Of a stretch of 6,289 nucleotides of DNA, positions 4,913 to 6,289 are shown in pieces. Under the pieces are notes generated by a model. That model did not search any database, was not told the origin of the DNA, and saw only the letters and a list, made by a program, of their open reading frames with translations. Position 1 is the stretch's first letter, and the number at the start of each line of letters is the position of its first letter. Both the position numbers and the translations under genes were made by a program. This DNA is from an uncultured Brevinema sp. (lineage in GTDB: Bacteria > Spirochaetota > Brevinematia > Brevinematales > Brevinemataceae): contig CAMRBT010000090.1 of assembly GCA_947040475.1 (NCBI GenBank), positions 1 through 6,289 on the forward strand. The letters are read 5' to 3'.

Positions 4913-6289
4913 ATGTATGATATAATCTTTGTTGGTGCTGGTCAATCTGCTATTATGGGATCTTACGAAGCTTTACGGCTCAACCCAAATCTAAAAATAT
5001 TGTTAATTGATAAAGGATTGATGTGGGATGATAGAATAGAAGCCGTCGAATCCAAAAATAAAAATGTGATGTCTCCTATCGTTTATGGTGTGGGTGGTGC
5101 TGGTGCATTTTCGGATTGTAAATTTAATTTGGACTATAGAGTGGGTGGAGATGTCTTTACCGTTGCGGGCAAAAAACCAGTAGATGATTTGATTCAACAT
5201 ACCGTAAATCTGTATAGAGAGCTAGGTTGTGTGGTAGAGCCTGTTGGGGGTGCTGTCAATGCCGAAGTTTCTACTATCAAAAAATCTTGTATAGAAAATA
5301 ACGTACAATTAGTGGACACTCTTACGATGCACTTGGGGACGGATGGAGCAAGAGAATTATACACCCTACTAATCAACTCCCTTAAAGAAAAAAATGTAGA
5401 GTTCGCAACTTCAGCAGAATGGGAAGATCTTATTGTAGAAAATGGAGTACCGATAGGGGTGCTTTATTCTCAAAATGGCGAAACAAAAAAAGCTCTAGGA
5501 AACAAAATCGTCGCAGCCGTCGGACGCAGTGGTGCTAGTAAAATGCAAGAAATGGCAAAAAAATATGCTATCGATTTTGAGCAAGGTGGCGTGGATGTGG
5601 GCGTGCGTGCTGAAATTCCAGATATTGTGATGCAGTCTATCAACGAACACTTTTACGAAGCCAAAATGATCTACTATACCAATGACTATAAAGATAAAAT
5701 GAGAACCTTTTGTAGTAATCCTAGCGGATTTGTTGCCGTAGAAAAACATACAGACGGGATCGTTCTTGCTAATGGACACGCTTATAAAAATCGTAAATCA
5801 ACGAATACCAACTTGGCATTATTATGTACGCAAAGTTTTACAGAGCCATTTAATGAGCCCTTTGAGTATGCCAAATCGATAGCGAGAATGAGCGCTATGC
5901 TCACGGGGGGCAAGGTGCTGTGTCAGTCCTATGGCGATCTTAAAGCACATAGACGCTCCACGGAAGAAAGGCTAGCACGCTTGAATATCACGCCTACGAC
6001 TACGGATTATGTGGCTGGGGATATTTCTTTGGCTTGTCCTAAAAGGATCTTAGATAACATTATTGAGTTTATCGAAGTACATGGCAAGATCGCTCCGGGA
6101 TTTGCTTCATCAGATTTATTATTATATTTCCCAGAAATCAAATTTCGTAGTGTGCGTTTAAAAATTGACCAAAATATGGAAACGAGTATGAAAGGGCTGT
6201 ATGTGGCAGGGGATAGCTCAGGCTATGGCAGTGGACTGAATCAAGCCGCCGTCATGGGGATACTCGCCGTGAGACATATTCTGGGATAT
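4913..6289 (+). CDS. FAD-dependent dehydrogenase of the COG2509 type, 3' end beyond the window
   Basis: The frame runs from the ATG at 4913 through 459 codons to the window edge without a stop. GAGG (4902-4905) lies 7 nt upstream of the ATG. The N-terminus is a Rossmann FAD-binding fold: VGAGQSA (7-13), a GxGxxA variant of GxGxxG, with the ribose-binding acidic residue at LIDKG (31-35). GVGGAGAFSDCK (59-70), GGVDVGVRAEIP (225-236), MRTFCSNPSGFV (263-274) and NGHAYKNRKSTNTNLALL (287-304) follow the order seen in uncharacterised COG2509 dehydrogenases. The end carries the second FAD motif, GLYVAGDSSGYGSGLNQAA (428-446). Since that motif normally lies near the C-terminus, only a few residues are probably missing. 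The family is a predicted cytosolic flavoprotein of unknown substrate. I see no membrane segment or iron-sulphur cluster motif. It is divergent from the quinone oxidoreductase gene and preceded by a leader hairpin. Confidence 0.9.
   Translation, partial: MYDIIFVGAGQSAIMGSYEALRLNPNLKILLIDKGLMWDDRIEAVESKNKNVMSPIVYGVGGAGAFSDCKFNLDYRVGGDVFTVAGKKPVDDLIQHTVNLYRELGCVVEPVGGAVNAEVSTIKKSCIENNVQLVDTLTMHLGTDGARELYTLLINSLKEKNVEFATSAEWEDLIVENGVPIGVLYSQNGETKKALGNKIVAAVGRSGASKMQEMAKKYAIDFEQGGVDVGVRAEIPDIVMQSINEHFYEAKMIYYTNDYKDKMRTFCSNPSGFVAVEKHTDGIVLANGHAYKNRKSTNTNLALLCTQSFTEPFNEPFEYAKSIARMSAMLTGGKVLCQSYGDLKAHRRSTEERLARLNITPTTTDYVAGDISLACPKRILDNIIEFIEVHGKIAPGFASSDLLLYFPEIKFRSVRLKIDQNMETSMKGLYVAGDSSGYGSGLNQAAVMGILAVRHILGY

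Noticed and set aside
5003..5779. Three minus-strand open frames inside the FAD-dehydrogenase gene
   Set aside because: They are antisense shadows of a continuous, motif-rich plus-strand gene.

Overview
The window is AT-rich bacterial chromosome using the standard code (all Trp codons I read are TGG), with strong purine-rich Shine-Dalgarno sites and near-consensus sigma-70 type promoters. The lineage cannot be fixed from 6.3 kb. A guaB-guaA operon whose IMP dehydrogenase lacks its CBS pair, in a low-GC genome, recalls spirochaetes such as Borrelia, but this is only a weak suggestion.

Layout. Positions 1-171 carry the edge of an unrecognised minus-strand reading frame that runs off the left end. 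At 175-181 the -35 boxes of two divergent promoters overlap; the rightward one drives a small glycine-rich membrane protein (227-568). A two-way terminator (617-647) and a pair of identical mini-hairpins (673-716) separate it from the convergent minus-strand guaBA operon: guaB (3421-2312), then guaA (2269-716), which complete GMP synthesis from IMP. A 243-bp AT-rich divergent region follows (3422-3664). It holds the guaBA promoter, one or two promoters for the next plus-strand gene, and two stacked perfect inverted repeats. That gene (3665-4099) encodes an unrecognised 144-aa membrane-anchored or secreted protein. It converges on a minus-strand flavodoxin-fold NAD(P)H-quinone oxidoreductase gene (4712-4137), and the terminator between them is partly built from the last codons of the reductase gene. 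A second divergent region (4713-4912) leads into a long FAD-dependent dehydrogenase gene (4913 to the right edge, 459 codons without a stop), preceded by a leader with a perfect 8-bp hairpin.

Functionally, guaB and guaA are one pathway. The two flavin/NAD(P)H enzymes are divergent neighbours that may share redox physiology, though nothing in the sequence proves it. The small membrane protein and the 144-aa protein have no assignable function. I do not see a complete new defence, mobile or RNA system. The most unusual points are the CBS-less IMP dehydrogenase, the terminator inside a coding end, the stacked inverted repeats, the FAD-gene leader hairpin, the twin mini-hairpins and the small hydrophobic protein with an almost leaderless consensus promoter.
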